Below the pieces are notes generated by a model, which ran no database searches, had not been told where the DNA came from, and saw only the letters and a list, made by a program, of their open reading frames with translations. Of a DNA stretch of 64,000 nt, positions 1-11,718 are shown piece after piece (the first letter of the stretch is position 1; the number at the start of each line of letters is the position of its first letter). Location of the stretch: positions 1-64,000 of the forward strand of contig CALYLX010000072.1 in assembly GCA_944990035.1 (NCBI GenBank), read 5' to 3'. This stretch comes from Clitopilus passeckerianus (lineage: Eukaryota; Basidiomycota; Agaricomycetes; Agaricales; Entolomataceae). The position numbers and the translations under genes are program-made.

Positions 1-12
1 GATCGACATTAC

Positions 13-1075
13 CTGTCCATAATTGACAGTGAAGTAAAGGTGATGTAATGTATGGTGTGCAGGGCCGTTGATAACTTTTTCGAGCGCATGACCAGTGATC
101 ATGTCCGAGTCGTGAATCTGCGGGTGGGCATGAGCGGCCGGCCACAAAGGAAATGAAGGGAAGACTTACAAAGATACTCCAGAAATTGACAAGGACGAAG
201 AGGACGAGGTAAAGCATCCTATGTAAGGGGAAGAGGAAGATGAAGAGGTGGTAAGGTACTGATTGGAGGTATCCGTCAACAAAGTGGAACGCGTGGGAGG
301 CAAATGGTGTAGGAACTGGGGTGGTGGATGAGTTATACTGCAAGAGGAAGAGAAGAATGGGACGTACTGAGCCATTTGTGGTGGGGCTTGTGGATTGTCT
401 TGTAGATGGCGGGGTGGTGTAACCCTCGGTGGACCCAGTAGATCAAGTAATCGGTGAACAAGAGGAAGCTGAATAACAAAACGAACAGTCAACCCATAAC
501 CCAGTTTACTACGTAAATAGGACTCACAAAGGTACGGACAAGACGAGGTACGTGTAGCCATAGGTGTCCACTCCGTCGTAGAGCTTTGAATAGCCCATGA
601 CTTCGCCTTGGAACCATGGAAGTGTGAGAACCGTCATCCCGGGGAATGCACGCAAGCTGCACTGGATTTCTAGCTTGACCTGATTCTTCAAGAACCGAGG
701 ATGCTTCATCATCTCATGGTTGAAGATGAAGGTGTATGATAGCCATGCGAAGAGGAAGTAGAGGATGTGAATTCCAACGAGTGTTATTACACTCAATGAA
801 AGAACTTGTCGTGGAACGTAGTCGCGTGGCCATGCTGATATTTGAGCCAAAGGTATTGCAGACATTGACGCGAGCTCATCGACAGAAATTTGAGGATGTG
901 GTAGCTGTGATACGAGTTGCGACCATGTTGATGATGAGCCAGTACCAATGGGCATGACGACAGTACTGTTCTGCACAAACGATGATGCTGTGCTAGAGAA
1001 CGCGGAGAGAGGTACAAGTTTTGCCCAAACCTTGTCGAAGACAAGGTCGTCTGCTATTGAGAGTACGAGGTCCAT
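13..1075 (-). CDS. ERG3: Sterol C-5 desaturase (lathosterol oxidase), 5' part only
   Basis: Fe-dependent ER membrane enzyme that introduces the C5-C6 double bond in ergosterol synthesis. Four exons join in phase: 1075-528, 468-368, 315-170 and 117-13, giving 300 residues before the window edge. A further donor follows position 13, so the 3' end lies outside. The fatty-acid-hydroxylase histidine boxes are visible: HRGLHH, then HKPHHKW, and near the end of the visible part [12 protein letters not shown]. The stretch [10 protein letters not shown] is characteristic of ERG3. A hydrophobic segment ([17 protein letters not shown]) precedes the boxes. ATG 1075 gives a normal N-terminus. The gene is divergent from the MFS gene at 1768 across about 690 bp. 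Family assignment is confident; only the C-terminus is unseen. Confidence 0.93.
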
Positions 1076-1767
1076 GTCGTTGAAGGCACCTTGGGCGTCG
1101 TTGAAGACGGTGAGCGAAGAGAAATGTTGGTCAAGGATCGGACCCGACTCTTTTGTGGGAGAAATTTCGAAAACATTCGAGTTTATATTCTCGAGGCGAC
1201 CTTGCTATGATCAGGCCACAATATTTTTCTGGGATCACGTGGTACGGAGTTGAATGATTAGATTCCGGTAGTAAAAGTGATCTGATAACTCCTTGGCAAC
1301 CTAGATATCCCCAGGTCTGTCCATCCAGTTGCGTTCATAAGGACTTTTCATCCTAGAAATGACTTGAGGCAGACCTCGACATCCAAGAAGCGCAGGATGT
1401 CGCGCCACTAACTCGTTTTGTAACTCAGCGCAATTCATTTTATTTGATGGCCCGAGTAGGGCTGCGGCCCGACAAGAAGTGGTACCGTGAAAGGCAACCT
1501 AGCAAGTGGAATGATCATATCATCAGGAACTCATTCAGGCTGTTGACCAGAAAGGTCAGGGGGCGAGGACTCCAGGTCTTTGCTACCCTGGGGCGGATCG
1601 CTTTCTGCTCGCGAGCAGCTGTACCATCGAACCACAACGGTTATGGCCTCGGGTCGGGTAAACGTGCCGGCTGTCGAGTCATGCACAACAACGTTGACTC
1701 ATCCAACGCTACGCACTACAAAGACCCCATGACGGGATGGTCCTGAAGCCAGGCAGACAAAGACGAG
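1076..1767. other. Intergenic, shared divergent promoter region
   Basis: 692 bp between the starts of ERG3 (minus) and the first MFS gene (plus). Both promoters must lie here. I see no convincing TATA box, RNA gene or repeat. The short open frames here have no protein-like composition. Confidence 0.6.
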
Positions 1768-3515
1768 ATGGATAACACAGAATTATCTGATAACGAACAG
1801 ACACCTTTGATTCAGGCTACGCAGCTGAGAAAGCCGAATCCTCTACCATGGCTGCAAATATACATCGTTCTATTACTCCAAGTTTGCGAACCACTGACGA
1901 GTCAGTCGATCTATCCGTATATCAACCAGGTAAGAACACAATTCAGTTTAGGGGACGTGGACTGATGATTTCTCTCAGCTCATCAGTGAGCTAGATATTG
2001 TCCAAGGCGACGAAAAACGAGTAGGGTATTATGCGGGCCTCGTCGTAAGCCATTTGGATCTCCAATGAGGTTTATCTAACATGGGTTTCGAAGGAATCTC
2101 TGTTTTTTGTAACCGAGGCTTGCACCGTCCTGTATTGGAGTCGGCTTTCTGATCGCGTTGGAAGAAAACCTGTCATGCTCCTAGGTCTTTTTGGTATTGC
2201 GCTATCAATGCTAAGTTTTGGTCTCTCTCGCACCTTCTGGCGACTAGTTCTAAGGTGAATAATTCAGGCTTGTTCTCTTCGACTATCTTTGAAATTGAAT
2301 AACCCCGTTGTAGTCGATGCCTTTGTGGTCTCCTCAACGGCAATGTTGGTGTCATGAAAAGTGCCATGGGGGAGCTTACTGATTCGACCAACCGAGCGGA
2401 AGGGATGGCCCTGATCTCCATCGTTTGGGAAGTTGGTGCCACTCTTGGGTAGGTCCTGGTTCTTGGACAGCGTGGGGCATGGTCTGATATTCCTAGGCCA
2501 CTAATTGGAGGCACCCTTGCCAAACCTCACGAGCGTTTCCCTTCCCTTTTTACCGGCAAGTTCTTGCAAGACTATCCTTACTTCTTACCTTCCCTGGTGG
2601 TTGCAATATTTGTCTTCGGGGCTTTCACGATGGCTACTTTGGTTTTCGAAGAGGTCCGTGATGTGCTCCCCGACACTCACAGCTCTTCTGAATGAAATCG
2701 ACAGAGTCATAAAGGAAGAAAATTCAATCGGGTTCGACCTCAGTTGGAATCATCACAAACCAGCGACCTGACGAAATCAGACGAGCAAGATGAGGCCCTA
2801 CCCCTCCGCAAGCTACTCATCTGGCCCGTGATCATTTCCATCGCAAACCACATCACCCTGGCCTTTCAAACCCTTTGCTTCGCGGCGCTCTTCCCGCTTT
2901 TCCTAGCAATGCCCATCGAAATCGGCGGCCTCGGATTTGACCCGGCCGTTATTGGATACATACTCGGTGCATATGGTGCCCTCACCGGCATCTGGCAATT
3001 CCTATATTTCGCGAAGGTCGTGTGGTATTTGGGAGAGCGCACGGCGTTCATTTTGGGGATGTCGATGTTCGTTCTATTATTCCCGCTTTTCCCTCTTACC
3101 AGCTTGCTTGCTAAGTGGGGTGGAGTGACGCCTGTAGTATGGGCCTTGGTCTCTCTAATGGTCATCCTTGTGGCGCTCATGGATGTCTGCTACGGTACGT
3201 ATTTCCTGAGTACTTATTCTCGCAATATCTGAACTTTTGAATAGGGTGTATCTTCATTTTCGTCACCTCGTCAGCGCCAAATCGAAGCTCCTGGGTGCGA
3301 CAAACGGCTTGACGCAGACCTGTGTTTCCATAGCCCGCGCCACCGGACCTGCGCTTGCAACTTCGCTGTTCTCTTTTTCTGTGCAAAACAAGGTACTCGG
3401 GGGCTATGGTATCTATTTGATCTTGTGGCCACTCTCCTGCTGTTCAGTGTATCTTGCACTGTACTTGCCAGAGAGGATGTGGCCGGAGCCAGAGGCAGAA
3501 TCTACAAGCCATTAG
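1768..3515 (+). CDS. MFS transporter, DHA1/ZIFL-like (copy A), with an apparent frameshift
   Basis: Predicted 12-TM H+-coupled drug or metabolite exporter; substrate unknown. The exon-1 N-terminus (1768-1929) carries PNPLPWLQI followed by CEPLTSQSIYPYINQ. The family motif A (SRLSDRVGRKP) lies at about 2143-2175 and the TM5 region ends in PLIGGTLAKP. The second half begins about 2744 with LPLRKLLIWPVIISIANH. Short introns interrupt the gene (e.g. 1930-1978; 3195 to about 3244). In the last exon the conserved stretch SAPNRSS|LGATNGL is broken: the reading frame shifts at 3286-3295 because one C appears to be missing from a CCC run. Every paralogue in the window reads through this motif. Beyond the break the protein continues normally to the stop at 3513. 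It is convergent with copy B and shares its N-terminal signature. Confidence 0.8.
3286..3295 (+). other. Apparent 1-nt deletion in MFS copy A
   Basis: The sequence agctcctggg forces the frame from SAPNRSS into a stop within a few codons. One extra C (tcc ctg ggt) restores the conserved SLGATNGL motif seen in all six paralogues. Either a pseudogene mutation or a homopolymer sequencing error. Confidence 0.75.
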
Positions 3516-3760
3516 TCAGAAGCAGATTGGGGCTGTTCGTCACATAACCCATAAACGTGCTGTATAGGAGCTTCTATGAATCATACCGAGGGAATGCAAT
3601 TGCATGTGTTGTCTAGCCGAGTGAAATGGAAGGCTGATAGGGCCACACCCCGTTTGTCAAAATATGGTCTTAAGGTGCTCAGAAAATCAATGATGTTGTT
3701 TCTGGCTTTTAGCTTTAGATCACGTCCACAACGACGTGTATTCTCCAATCATTACTACAG

Positions 3761-4339
3761 CTAAATGCTACGCGTGGGACTAGGAATCTCGGAAGATGTA
3801 GGTTCCTTTGTGTCTGGTGATGGGTTGGCTGCGGGCGAGGACTCTGAATCGGACGGAAGAGCGACAGTAGAATTTCCCTTCGAAGGCGGCGAAGGGGGAA
3901 GGGTGCAGTTCGTTGCTGGTGTCTTCAACGTGCCACCAGTTTGGTCGGGCAAGGCAGTGCTGTTTTTAGATCCATGAGATGATCCAGACGTCGGGCGATG
4001 GTGGTGTTTGCACGATTTATGATGCGAATGGCAATGTTTCCTGTGAGGCTGGAAGAACTGGACCACCGTTGTCGTGATAACTTCGATAACAATTGCGTTC
4101 TTGCCCAGCATATGCTCGATCGTCGCGATCGTAGTCACCACCAGGGGGTGTGTTGACCGATCCTCGAACTTCGATGTTCGGTAGAGACCTCCGTTGTCTA
4201 TACCGTGAACCTTTTAGTCCCAAGAGCTAAGGGATTGTCAGAACAAAGGGACTTACGGGATAGGCGCTGTGTAAACAGAAGCAGCACTGAAAGCGCTTGC
4301 AGCAGCGAAAACTCTGAGTAGCTTTCCAAGGCAAACCAT
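3761..4339 (-). CDS. Small secreted protein, reading frame of exon 2 unresolved
   Basis: Exon 1 (4339-4257) encodes a clear signal peptide: MVCLGKLLRV, then an Ala/Ser-rich hydrophobic stretch ending SVYTAP. A donor (gtaagt) follows at 4256 and a plausible acceptor ends at 4198. Strict splicing then gives an 87-residue product ending at 4017. A different, longer frame stays open to 3761 and looks more protein-like: hydrophobic VVTTIATIEHML, a His/Cys-rich patch HCHSHHKSCKHHH, then a Ser/Thr/Pro-rich tail. Using that frame would need two missing bases, one extra base, or another intron that I cannot identify. No family recognised. It sits between the convergent MFS copies A and B. Confidence 0.45.
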
Positions 4340-4783
4340 CTCTACAGGGGAACTATTTGCAAGTTTGGAAGAAAATGACAGCGGATGAAGACACTTGGGC
4401 TGCCGGAGCCACAAGGATGAAACGGAGGGGAAGGAGCACAGCTGGCGCTTCAGCCTTCGCAACGCTGAGGATTTTATACATTTTCCAGCCAAAAGGAACT
4501 TCCTGTGTTTTGATCGGCGAAACAGGTACGAGAATGGGAGGTAATCCATGTTTGTTCCTGAAGAAAAGAAAATCTGATCCAAGCAATGATGACCGGCGGC
4601 AGTTTTGGTATTATGTTCAAAGCATTGTATTCCAGCCATCCAGTGTACAAATGTAAGTTTCGTAAATCTCTAGTAACGAAGTAATTCACGCTGGTCATTT
4701 TTAAGGGGAATAAAATCGTCAGAGTCATCCAAAACAAACCATGTGATAGATCCATCAAATCTGAAACAATAATCTTCTGGCTC
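4340..4783. other. Intergenic
   Basis: 444 bp between the start of the small secreted-protein gene and the stop of MFS copy B. No gene, repeat or recognisable site seen. Confidence 0.5.
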
Positions 4784-6607
4784 CTAGTCCTCCGCTTCCT
4801 CCCACATCTCATTAGGAAGGAAGGTCGCAAGGTAAACAGAGCCGAGCGCTGCACAGAAAAGTATGAGATAGACAGCATAACCACCCAGCAGCTTATGCTG
4901 CACCGAGAACGAGAACAGTGACGTTGCAAGTGCAGGCCCAACTGCCCGTGCGACCGAGACGGTGGTTTGGGAAAGCCCGTTTGTGGCTCCCAGAGAATTT
5001 TTGTTGGGGGCTGATGCCGTGATATACATAAATATACAGCCTGAGGGTAAGTAGTCAGTAAACGCCGCAAAGCTGCATTCGAGGGCAGTCAACACACCAT
5101 AAGCCATATCCATGAGGGCCATGAGAACAACCATGATCCCAATGCAAACGTACACGGCCTGTGATACGCCATATTGTTGCGCCAATAAGCTGGTCACAGG
5201 GAACATAGCGAACAGGGCCACGAAGGCCGATACGGCCGCAATGAACACCCGCCTTTCACCCAGATAGTGCATAACCTTGGCGAAGTAGAATGCTTGCCAA
5301 AAGCCAGTGAGAGCACCTTGTGTACCCAGGATGTAACCGATGACTGCAGGTTGAAGACCAAGACCACCAATTTCGACGGGCATTGCCATGAAGAGTGGGA
5401 ACAAGGCATTGAGGCAGATATCCTGGAAGGCCAAACTGACATAGTTTGCGATGGATATTACGACGGGATATGTCATGAGTTCGCGGAGTGGAAGAGGCTT
5501 GCTAGTGTTTTGCTGATCTTCATCGCCGCTTTCCGAGGAAGTCGAATCACGTTTGGATCCCCAAAGGTGGATCGTCTTCCTCTTCAATGTCTAAGGGAAT
5601 ATGTTCAGTGTATCCGCCTAAACCTGAACCAGCATCAGGGGTGCACCTCTTTGAAGAGAACCAGGGCGAGCAGGAACGTAAACATGACAAAACTGGCCAC
5701 GGCTAGGCATGGCAGGAAGTAAGGGTATTCTTTCCAAAATCTGCCCCCGAAGAGTCCTGGGAATCTCTCGTGGGGTTTTGACAGAGTCCCGCCCATGAGA
5801 GGGCTAAGAGCTGCGTTTCAGCATAGGTGTTCGGTAGGCCTTGTGCACACTCTTACCCGACTGTAGCACCAGTAGCCCATACAACCGGCATCAGGGAGAA
5901 GCCCTCTGCTCGATTTGTCGAGTCGGTTAATTCCCCATTGCACTTTTCATTACGCCTGTCGTCCAAATTAGCTATTGTTGGGTTAACAAATTATCAATGA
6001 CAGACCAATGTTTCCATTGAGTAGTCCGCATACACATCGACTAACCCAACACAGAGATCTGTCAACATTGGGGCCGTCAACCGTCAGAAGTAAGCGGCTC
6101 ACCTTATCACCAAACTCCAAAAGGTGCGGGACAACCCAAAACAGAGCATGGACACGGCGATCCCGAATAGCCCTATGAGTAGGATGGGTTTCCTTCCTAC
6201 ATGATCAGAGGCTCGACTCCATTGAAGAACGGTGAGTGCTTCAGCCACGAAGAATAGGGATTGCTAGCATAGACCGTCGTAGGTGAGCGCTTGTGACAAG
6301 GGTGAAGGGAGAGAGCTCACAATCAATCCGGCGTAGTACCCAACTTTTCTCTCGTCTCCTCCAGTGATATCCAACTCGCTGACCAGCTGTCATCCTCTTC
6401 AGAGCCTTATTCCTGTTAAACTTGGCTGGGACGAACCTGGTTGATGTATGGGTAAATTGACTGGCTAGTCAATGGCTCGCAGACTTGAAGAAGGAGAACA
6501 ATGGAAATCTGAGTCCATGGCAGCGGATTCGGCTTCTTTCGCTGGCGGCGTTGAGGAATTAGAGGTGTTTCTTCGCTGGCAGCTTGGTCACCGCCGTTGG
6601 AAGTCAT
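4784..6607 (-). CDS. MFS transporter, DHA1/ZIFL-like (copy B)
   Basis: Same family as copy A and its closest relative in the window: the N-terminus has KPNPLPWTQI and CEPLTSQSIYPYINQ. The true ATG is at 6607 (the frame is open slightly further upstream). The second half is one long exon (about 5587-5097) with LPLRELMTYPVVISIANY, then MPVEIGGLGLQPAVIGYILG. A further exon encodes SAPNKNSLGATNGLSQT, and the protein ends FLPNEMWEEAED. Short introns separate the N-terminal exons, as in copy A. Copies A and B are convergent, an inverted duplicate arrangement around the secreted-protein gene. A plasma-membrane or vacuolar exporter is likely; the substrate cannot be read from sequence. Confidence 0.85.
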
Positions 6608-7803
6608 GGGAGACTGCAGGTCCACCGACCTTCCAAACTACGTAAACTTGATCTTGAATTCGCAACAATGGGGAGCCCTGAGCGCTAACCGGTTCGGAGC
6701 TACTCGACTCCGGTGCTTCTTTTGTCTGCTCGGTCCTCGAGTCGGACCTCGACAAACCAATGGCAGAACCTGGGCGCGCGATAGCAGGCGATGGGTTTTG
6801 CGACTTCGCATATTTGCCTCCGCTCGAAATTGCCGCTTAAACTTGTAATTTTTAAATTGGAGGAATAGTTGATCCTGAGCGTAGGTGATTGTCCGGATTT
6901 GTTCCATTTCGTAAGCACAGGTTTCCACATCCTCACAGATCCTCATTCTATCTCTCCTGAAAAGACGACTCAATGAGGAGGCATAGTCAACGAGGCTTAG
7001 AGGAGCATGCCACGGGCCCATACGGACTGGAACACCCACTTGATGAAACTACCACGATTGGACCCATTCTGAACCTATAATACTCATTTTTCATTATCAG
7101 CCACTGTCACGGTCAAGCCAGCCGGGGTTGGGGTTGGTGGACGACTGGTGGAAGCATCGGATACTTTTTCAGTGATATTCTGGATTCTCGAGCGTCCGAC
7201 CCACTCCACTTCTCCGAGGCTCGGCAGATCAAAACTGGCACACTACCCGCCGGATTTCCCTTTATTATCAGCGCAGACCGGTGGCAGTCATCTGTGGGGG
7301 TTAATGGGGCCGCCGGTATGTAGCCAGTCGAAAGTCCGTTTAATCGATTAACGATCACCTCTGCGACCGTCGGCTGACTGCCTACCTCAGGATCTCTACT
7401 CCGGGCGGCTACAGGTTGCGTCTCGGGATGTTTTAACGGAGTTTGACCTTAAATTGTCTACTCGTCGTCATGATTTGAAGATCGAATGGATTCAACAGAA
7501 ATGACAAGGATTAACCATGGCTTACCGCGGCTTTGGAGGCTGATATGCGATTCGGCAGATTCTTGGAGTATACTCGTCATTTCGATTTTGCAGGTGACCT
7601 CGTTGGTCTCCACGACCGCTGCAGCATGGACCTCAACGTCCCGGCTGGCTTCAAGCCGACGCTCCGTCCATGCATAGACGCTCACAAAGCGGTCCGCCTC
7701 CAGGGCCGTCGTTCACCCAGCCAGTGCGGCGACTGCCCCCAGTGAACCCGGCTTATAAGTGGAAAGTCAACCTAATGGTTGTTCCTGTTACTTGACTTAA
7801 GCA
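6608..7803. other. Intergenic, divergent promoters of MFS copy B and pectate lyase
   Basis: About 1.2 kb. It contains several GA/TC-rich and CTCGAG-like short palindromes around 6690-6760, but no supported gene. Open frames here are short and without family features. Confidence 0.5.
7752..7758 (+). promoter_or_regulatory. TATA-like box of the pectate lyase gene
   Basis: The sequence ggcttataagtgg lies about 50 bp upstream of ATG 7804, a usual spacing for a highly expressed secreted-enzyme gene. Confidence 0.4.
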
Positions 7804-9437
7804 ATGCTTTCGTTGTTCACGTTCCTGCTCTTGTCTTTCTGTGGACCCGTATTAGCGGCTTTGACGCCGTATACTGGATCACCGCCATCAACTCTTCCCA
7901 GTCGAAAGCCATTTGGTTTCGCCAGTAGCTCAACTGGAGGCTCAGGACCTGGCTCGGTTGCATACCTTGTATCAAATGCGCCAGATCTCCGGGCAGCTTT
8001 GAAGGTTTCCGGCCACAAAACTATTTACGTCAAGGGAACCATCCATGGCAACCAAACGGACTCCGGGATTGCGGATTGTAAATGGTGCGAATGAGAGCGA
8101 TGGGTAATCCGGTGTTGCAATATTGATCTTTGCAATCAGGTACATTGACAACTCCCCCGTTCCTCAGTACGACTTCACGTACTATATTCTTTCGCTCAAT
8201 TCGACCTACATGGATCTTGTGAAGGCGGCGGCTGATGCTAATGGGACGTTCGAAGGGAAGAATGCCACCGAGTATCAGACCTTACTCAAGAAACAGAACG
8301 GGTGGAGAGCGCAAGCTCAAAACACACAAAAGGCATGGGTCAGCATGTCCGTTCTCAATAACACAAGTATCATAGGCTGGGACGCCAACGCAAAACTAGC
8401 CGGAGTCAACCTGAATTTCAATATGGTGAACAATGTACATGGTGTGTTGATCTACGCAGCTCAACGTATGCCTTCGCTTACCGCAAGACAGTGCGAAATC
8501 TGATTCTTGAGCCCCGAAGGATTGCTTCCCTGCACCAGAGACCTACCCTACCTCATGGAATGCGCGGTGTGTGTTCTATCGTTTGATTTGGTGAAGTACT
8601 GAACGTGAATGTTCCAGATACGATGCCATTTCTTTGGTGACAAGCACGAATATCTGGGTGGACGGGAATATCTTGCAAGATGGGCCAAGCCTCGTACCCC
8701 TGGAGTCGATTCTAAACGGCTGGTATGTTGACCGTTACGACGGCCTCTTTGATGTGGAGGATGGAAGTGACAATATAACGTTCTCCCATGTAAGTCTCTG
8801 CAGCTTGGGGGCTAATTCTGCCCGTTGATGACATAACGCCCAGAACATCGTCCGAAACCACCATAAGTCCCTTCTATGGGGAGGTGGTAACAAGGAGGCA
8901 GACCGTGATCTTGGAAAGATGCATTTCACCGTCTTCGCCAACCATTTTAAGGACTCTCAGTCCCGCAACCCTCTGCTACGATTCGGCGTCGCTCATATCC
9001 AAAATAATCTCTACGAATCCACTAATGGGGCTCCCCTAACCACACCTCCCGTTAGCAAATTCGAGAACCATATACAAATGTACAATCAATCCAAGGTCCT
9101 GGTAGCGGGCAATGTTTTTATCCAGGATGGCACCTCTGCTAGCGACACGAGTAGGTTATTTACATACAGCGACCTCAAAAGTGCCACCTTGCCTGCTAAA
9201 CTTTGTGTCAAGAGCACATCCGCCCTTCCGGCCGGCACCTTCAATGGGCAGTCCGTGGACCTGCAAGCTATTGCCTCTTCGAAGTTCAATACCGCGGTTT
9301 CTGCTGGTTCTGCGGTGTCAGGGGGATTGGTTTTCAACTGTGATGGCCCCGACTTCGTACAACTGTCGATGCCAGCCAGTTTCTCGAGTCCTTCGGCCGT
9401 TCAAAGTTATGTCAGTAGCCAGGCCGGTTCACATTAG
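7804..9437 (+). CDS. Secreted pectate lyase (PL1-type), with an apparent frameshift
   Basis: Polygalacturonate lyase of the right-handed beta-helix fold, secreted for pectin breakdown. A signal peptide (MLSLFTFLLLSFCGPVLA) is followed by mature sequence ALTPYTGS. Exons: 7804-8084, 8140-8441, 8492-8566, 8618-8789, 8844-9437. Conserved PL1 stretches are VSMSVLNNTSIIGWDANAKL, RYDGLFDVEDGSDNITFSHN and SQSRNPLLRFG; the last matches the family's RxPxxR catalytic and structural motif. The exons sum to 1424 nt, one short of a whole number of codons. The break is at about 8516-8521, where NLILEPR should continue into DCFPAPETYP but the frame slips. One extra G in the GG run restores a 474-residue protein. 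Either a recent pseudogene or a sequencing error. Confidence 0.85.
8516..8521 (+). other. Apparent 1-nt deletion in pectate lyase
   Basis: cgaaggattgc reads R-R-I-A; with one more G it reads R-R-D-C and joins the conserved DCFPAPETYP segment. The summed exon length is exactly one base short. Confidence 0.75.
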
Positions 9438-9822
9438 TTAGTCGTTACCGTAAGTTATGTCGTTACTCGATCTGACCGTGTATATTACGTCTTTATGAGA
9501 TATTTGGGCTCGCGTAATTTAATTCAAAAAAATAAGTTTGCTTTGCGGGTTGGAATGTGTGCACATGCCCTGAACGAACGAATGCTGCTCACAACGGCTC
9601 TGGCGGAGACAGTCTCTGACGTAACGCGCACTTCCGTCGCGTCAGAGTCGTGTACTTTTCAGAATATGCACGTGATCGTTTAGGGGTCTTCACTGAAATA
9701 CCACATCGACAGGTGTCGGTCAGCTCAGCCGCTTCATTGCCTTCTTGTTTTCTTCCAAGCTATCGGAATGTCGGAAGCTGATAGTAAAGAAGCCAGTTGT
9801 CTAACCTGCACAAATTTTGACC
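9438..9822. other. Intergenic
   Basis: 385 bp of pectate lyase 3' flank and promoter of the first CHORD-like gene. No TATA box or other element stands out. Confidence 0.5.
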
Positions 9823-10456
9823 ATGTCAACAGAGATTCCAGCACCCACCAGCTCTGACCATGACCAAGAACCAGAGGTTATTGACTTGACTGGGGACACG
9901 GACTCCGAATATGAAGAGGGTGATGATGAAACAGGATCCCAGCATTCACAGGACTCCGATAGTTCTGGAATAGAAATTGCTCTAAATGAAACCACTCGAG
10001 CCAAACTGCAAGAAGCCATTCTCGGAGTCAGCGAAATTCGGCTTAGACATATCGTCCAGGCACTTGTGGAGGGGGTTCCGGAGGCAGAGGAAGCTCTTAT
10101 AAAAGAGTTGATCACATTGAAGCCGGAGACGTTGGATGTTATTCCTCGCTGGGAGACTTGCGGACGTTGTAATGAGGAGTTCGATATGGCAGCTGGCCGT
10201 CGAGATGGCGAATGCGCGTTTCATCCTGGTATGTGCCTATGGCGCCCTGTTACTGAATTAAATGTTAAAATTTATTGCAGGCACACTTCGGTCTTCAAGA
10301 GAAGATCTGAATGGTGGAGATGGGACCCTTCAGCCTCAACTGGAATCCTTCACATGGAGCTGCTGCAATACAGACTCTACCTCTGGAGGTTGCACTACCG
10401 GCCAGCACCAGCCTGCACTGGCTAAGAAACGGAGACGTGTTGAGGAGGACTCGTAA
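9823..10456 (+). CDS. CHORD-like zinc-binding protein, copy 1
   Basis: 193 residues in two exons (9823-10228, 10281-10456). The N-terminal half is acidic (VIDLTGDTDSEYEEGDDE), followed by a helical Leu/Ala/Glu-rich segment (LQEAILGVSEIRLRHIVQAL). The C-terminal part has the spacing of a CHORD zinc module: CGRC with two Cys, then CAFHPG, then after the intron WSCC and GGCTTGQH, with a basic tail KKRRR. CHORD modules in RAR1/CHP1 proteins bind two zinc ions and partner HSP90/SGT1 in immunity and stress. Here the central 'hinge' residues differ and the protein is short, so it is a diverged relative at best. The basic tail suggests nuclear location. The neighbouring gene is a paralogue. Fold assignment is my inference from motif spacing. 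Confidence 0.7.
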
Positions 10457-10885
10457 AACTGATTGTGTCAACTCTTTATGGTCACTCCATGGTCCATAAA
10501 GGTTGATTGTCGCCGGTTGTTAAACCGGCACGTCGTTGGCCTTTCATTTACACCCCGGAATCCCGAAGGGCTGCTTATAGTTTTTATTGTTTTCCGTTCC
10601 TCGATCCGAATGTTTGACTCCTTTGAGTCGTCGGCTAGATCGGTCGGACCGAGAACGTTTATTGTGAGCAATGGCGCCCGGACCCTTGACCTTCCATCCT
10701 TGACTGTCAACTAGCTCGAATCACGCTTGGTACCCACGAGAAACATTCTAGTGACTTTTTGTTATCAGGGGTGGAAAGTAAATTCCCATCAGACATAGCC
10801 TAGATGCACATTCGGTTGATCGCTTTGTCCCTCCGAGAGCTACTTATAGCGCCTCCATTCCATTCCATCCAACACTACTGCTGTC
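10457..10885. other. Intergenic between the CHORD-like paralogues
   Basis: 429 bp. A TATA-like tacttatagc at about 10841-10850 lies about 40 bp upstream of ATG 10886. Nothing else recognised. Confidence 0.45.
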
Positions 10886-11718
10886 ATGCTGCCCCATCTC
10901 GAGCCCATCATCGTCGAGTTCAATAGCGACTGTGACTCTGACGTGGACACTCCTGGCTTCGATTCGCCCCGCAAGCGTTACACGAACAGCCTTAAGCAAC
11001 GTCCCGCAGGCGTACGGACATCAGACATCTACCTACCCAGCGAATGCCCAACACCGTACCCACAAAGCACGTCGTCAGATTCAGAGTCTGAATCCGGTAG
11101 CGACAGTGACACCAGTGCCCAGTGGACGTCCACTCAGTCACGGTTTGAGGAGGCATCGCAGTTGCAGGCTTCCATAGCCTCTGTGTCGGAAGTTCAACTT
11201 CGTCAACTAGTAGCCAAGCTTGCCAAGCAGAGTCTCGGTTTCCAGCAAGCTGTCGCCAAAGAGCTGCGAGTAACCTCAACAGAGGACCCGACCACGCCTG
11301 TTGAACCCGTCTCGCGCTCGCCACCCTCGCGTTCTCCCCGGCGTGGGCGCAGGCGGCCAAGGCGTGCATCTGCGCCACAGCCGTCGCGTCACAGGCAGAA
11401 TCAGCTGGATAGATGTGTAGAAGCGAGCGCGTTGGGGTATGATGAGTGTGGACGACGTGTGTACCATCCTGGTGAGTTGTTTTCTCCCGTCTTGGCACCT
11501 TCCGACATCTAACGTAACTATTGCCTTTGTTAGGTCGGCTCGTCAAAGATGTCTACGAGTTCCTATCAACCACAATGGATGGACGGCCTGCAAAGGCATT
11601 GGAAACGATTACCATGTGGAGCTGCTGTGACCAGGAAGAGTTGATGCCTGGGTGTCGGTCAATGACACGGTCGTTGGACGATTCGGAGACAGAAGTCATG
11701 GTGGGAAGACGCCCATGA
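10886..11718 (+). CDS. CHORD-like protein, copy 2, with an incomplete zinc-ligand set
   Basis: 256 residues in two exons (10886-11471, 11534-11718). The intron splits the same HPG glycine codon, in the same phase, as in copy 1, which shows common origin. The architecture repeats copy 1: Ser/Asp/Glu-rich N-terminus, helical segment SIASVSEVQLRQLVAKLAKQ (compare copy 1 AILGVSEIRLRHIVQAL), then a basic SR/PR-rich stretch (SPPSRSPRRGRRRPRR). It ends in a C-terminal module with YHPG, ITMWSCC and PGC. The first Cys pair of copy 1 (CGRC) is not preserved as CxxC; only scattered Cys remain. The final TGQH His is replaced (SMTRS). Zinc binding is therefore doubtful or altered. The Arg-rich region suggests RNA binding or nuclear import. 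Confidence 0.7.

Noticed and set aside
9823..11718. Reading the Cys/His motifs as a C2H2 or RING finger
   Set aside because: The order C-x2-C, C..HPG, WSCC, GC..GxH fits CHORD spacing better than C2H2 or RING.
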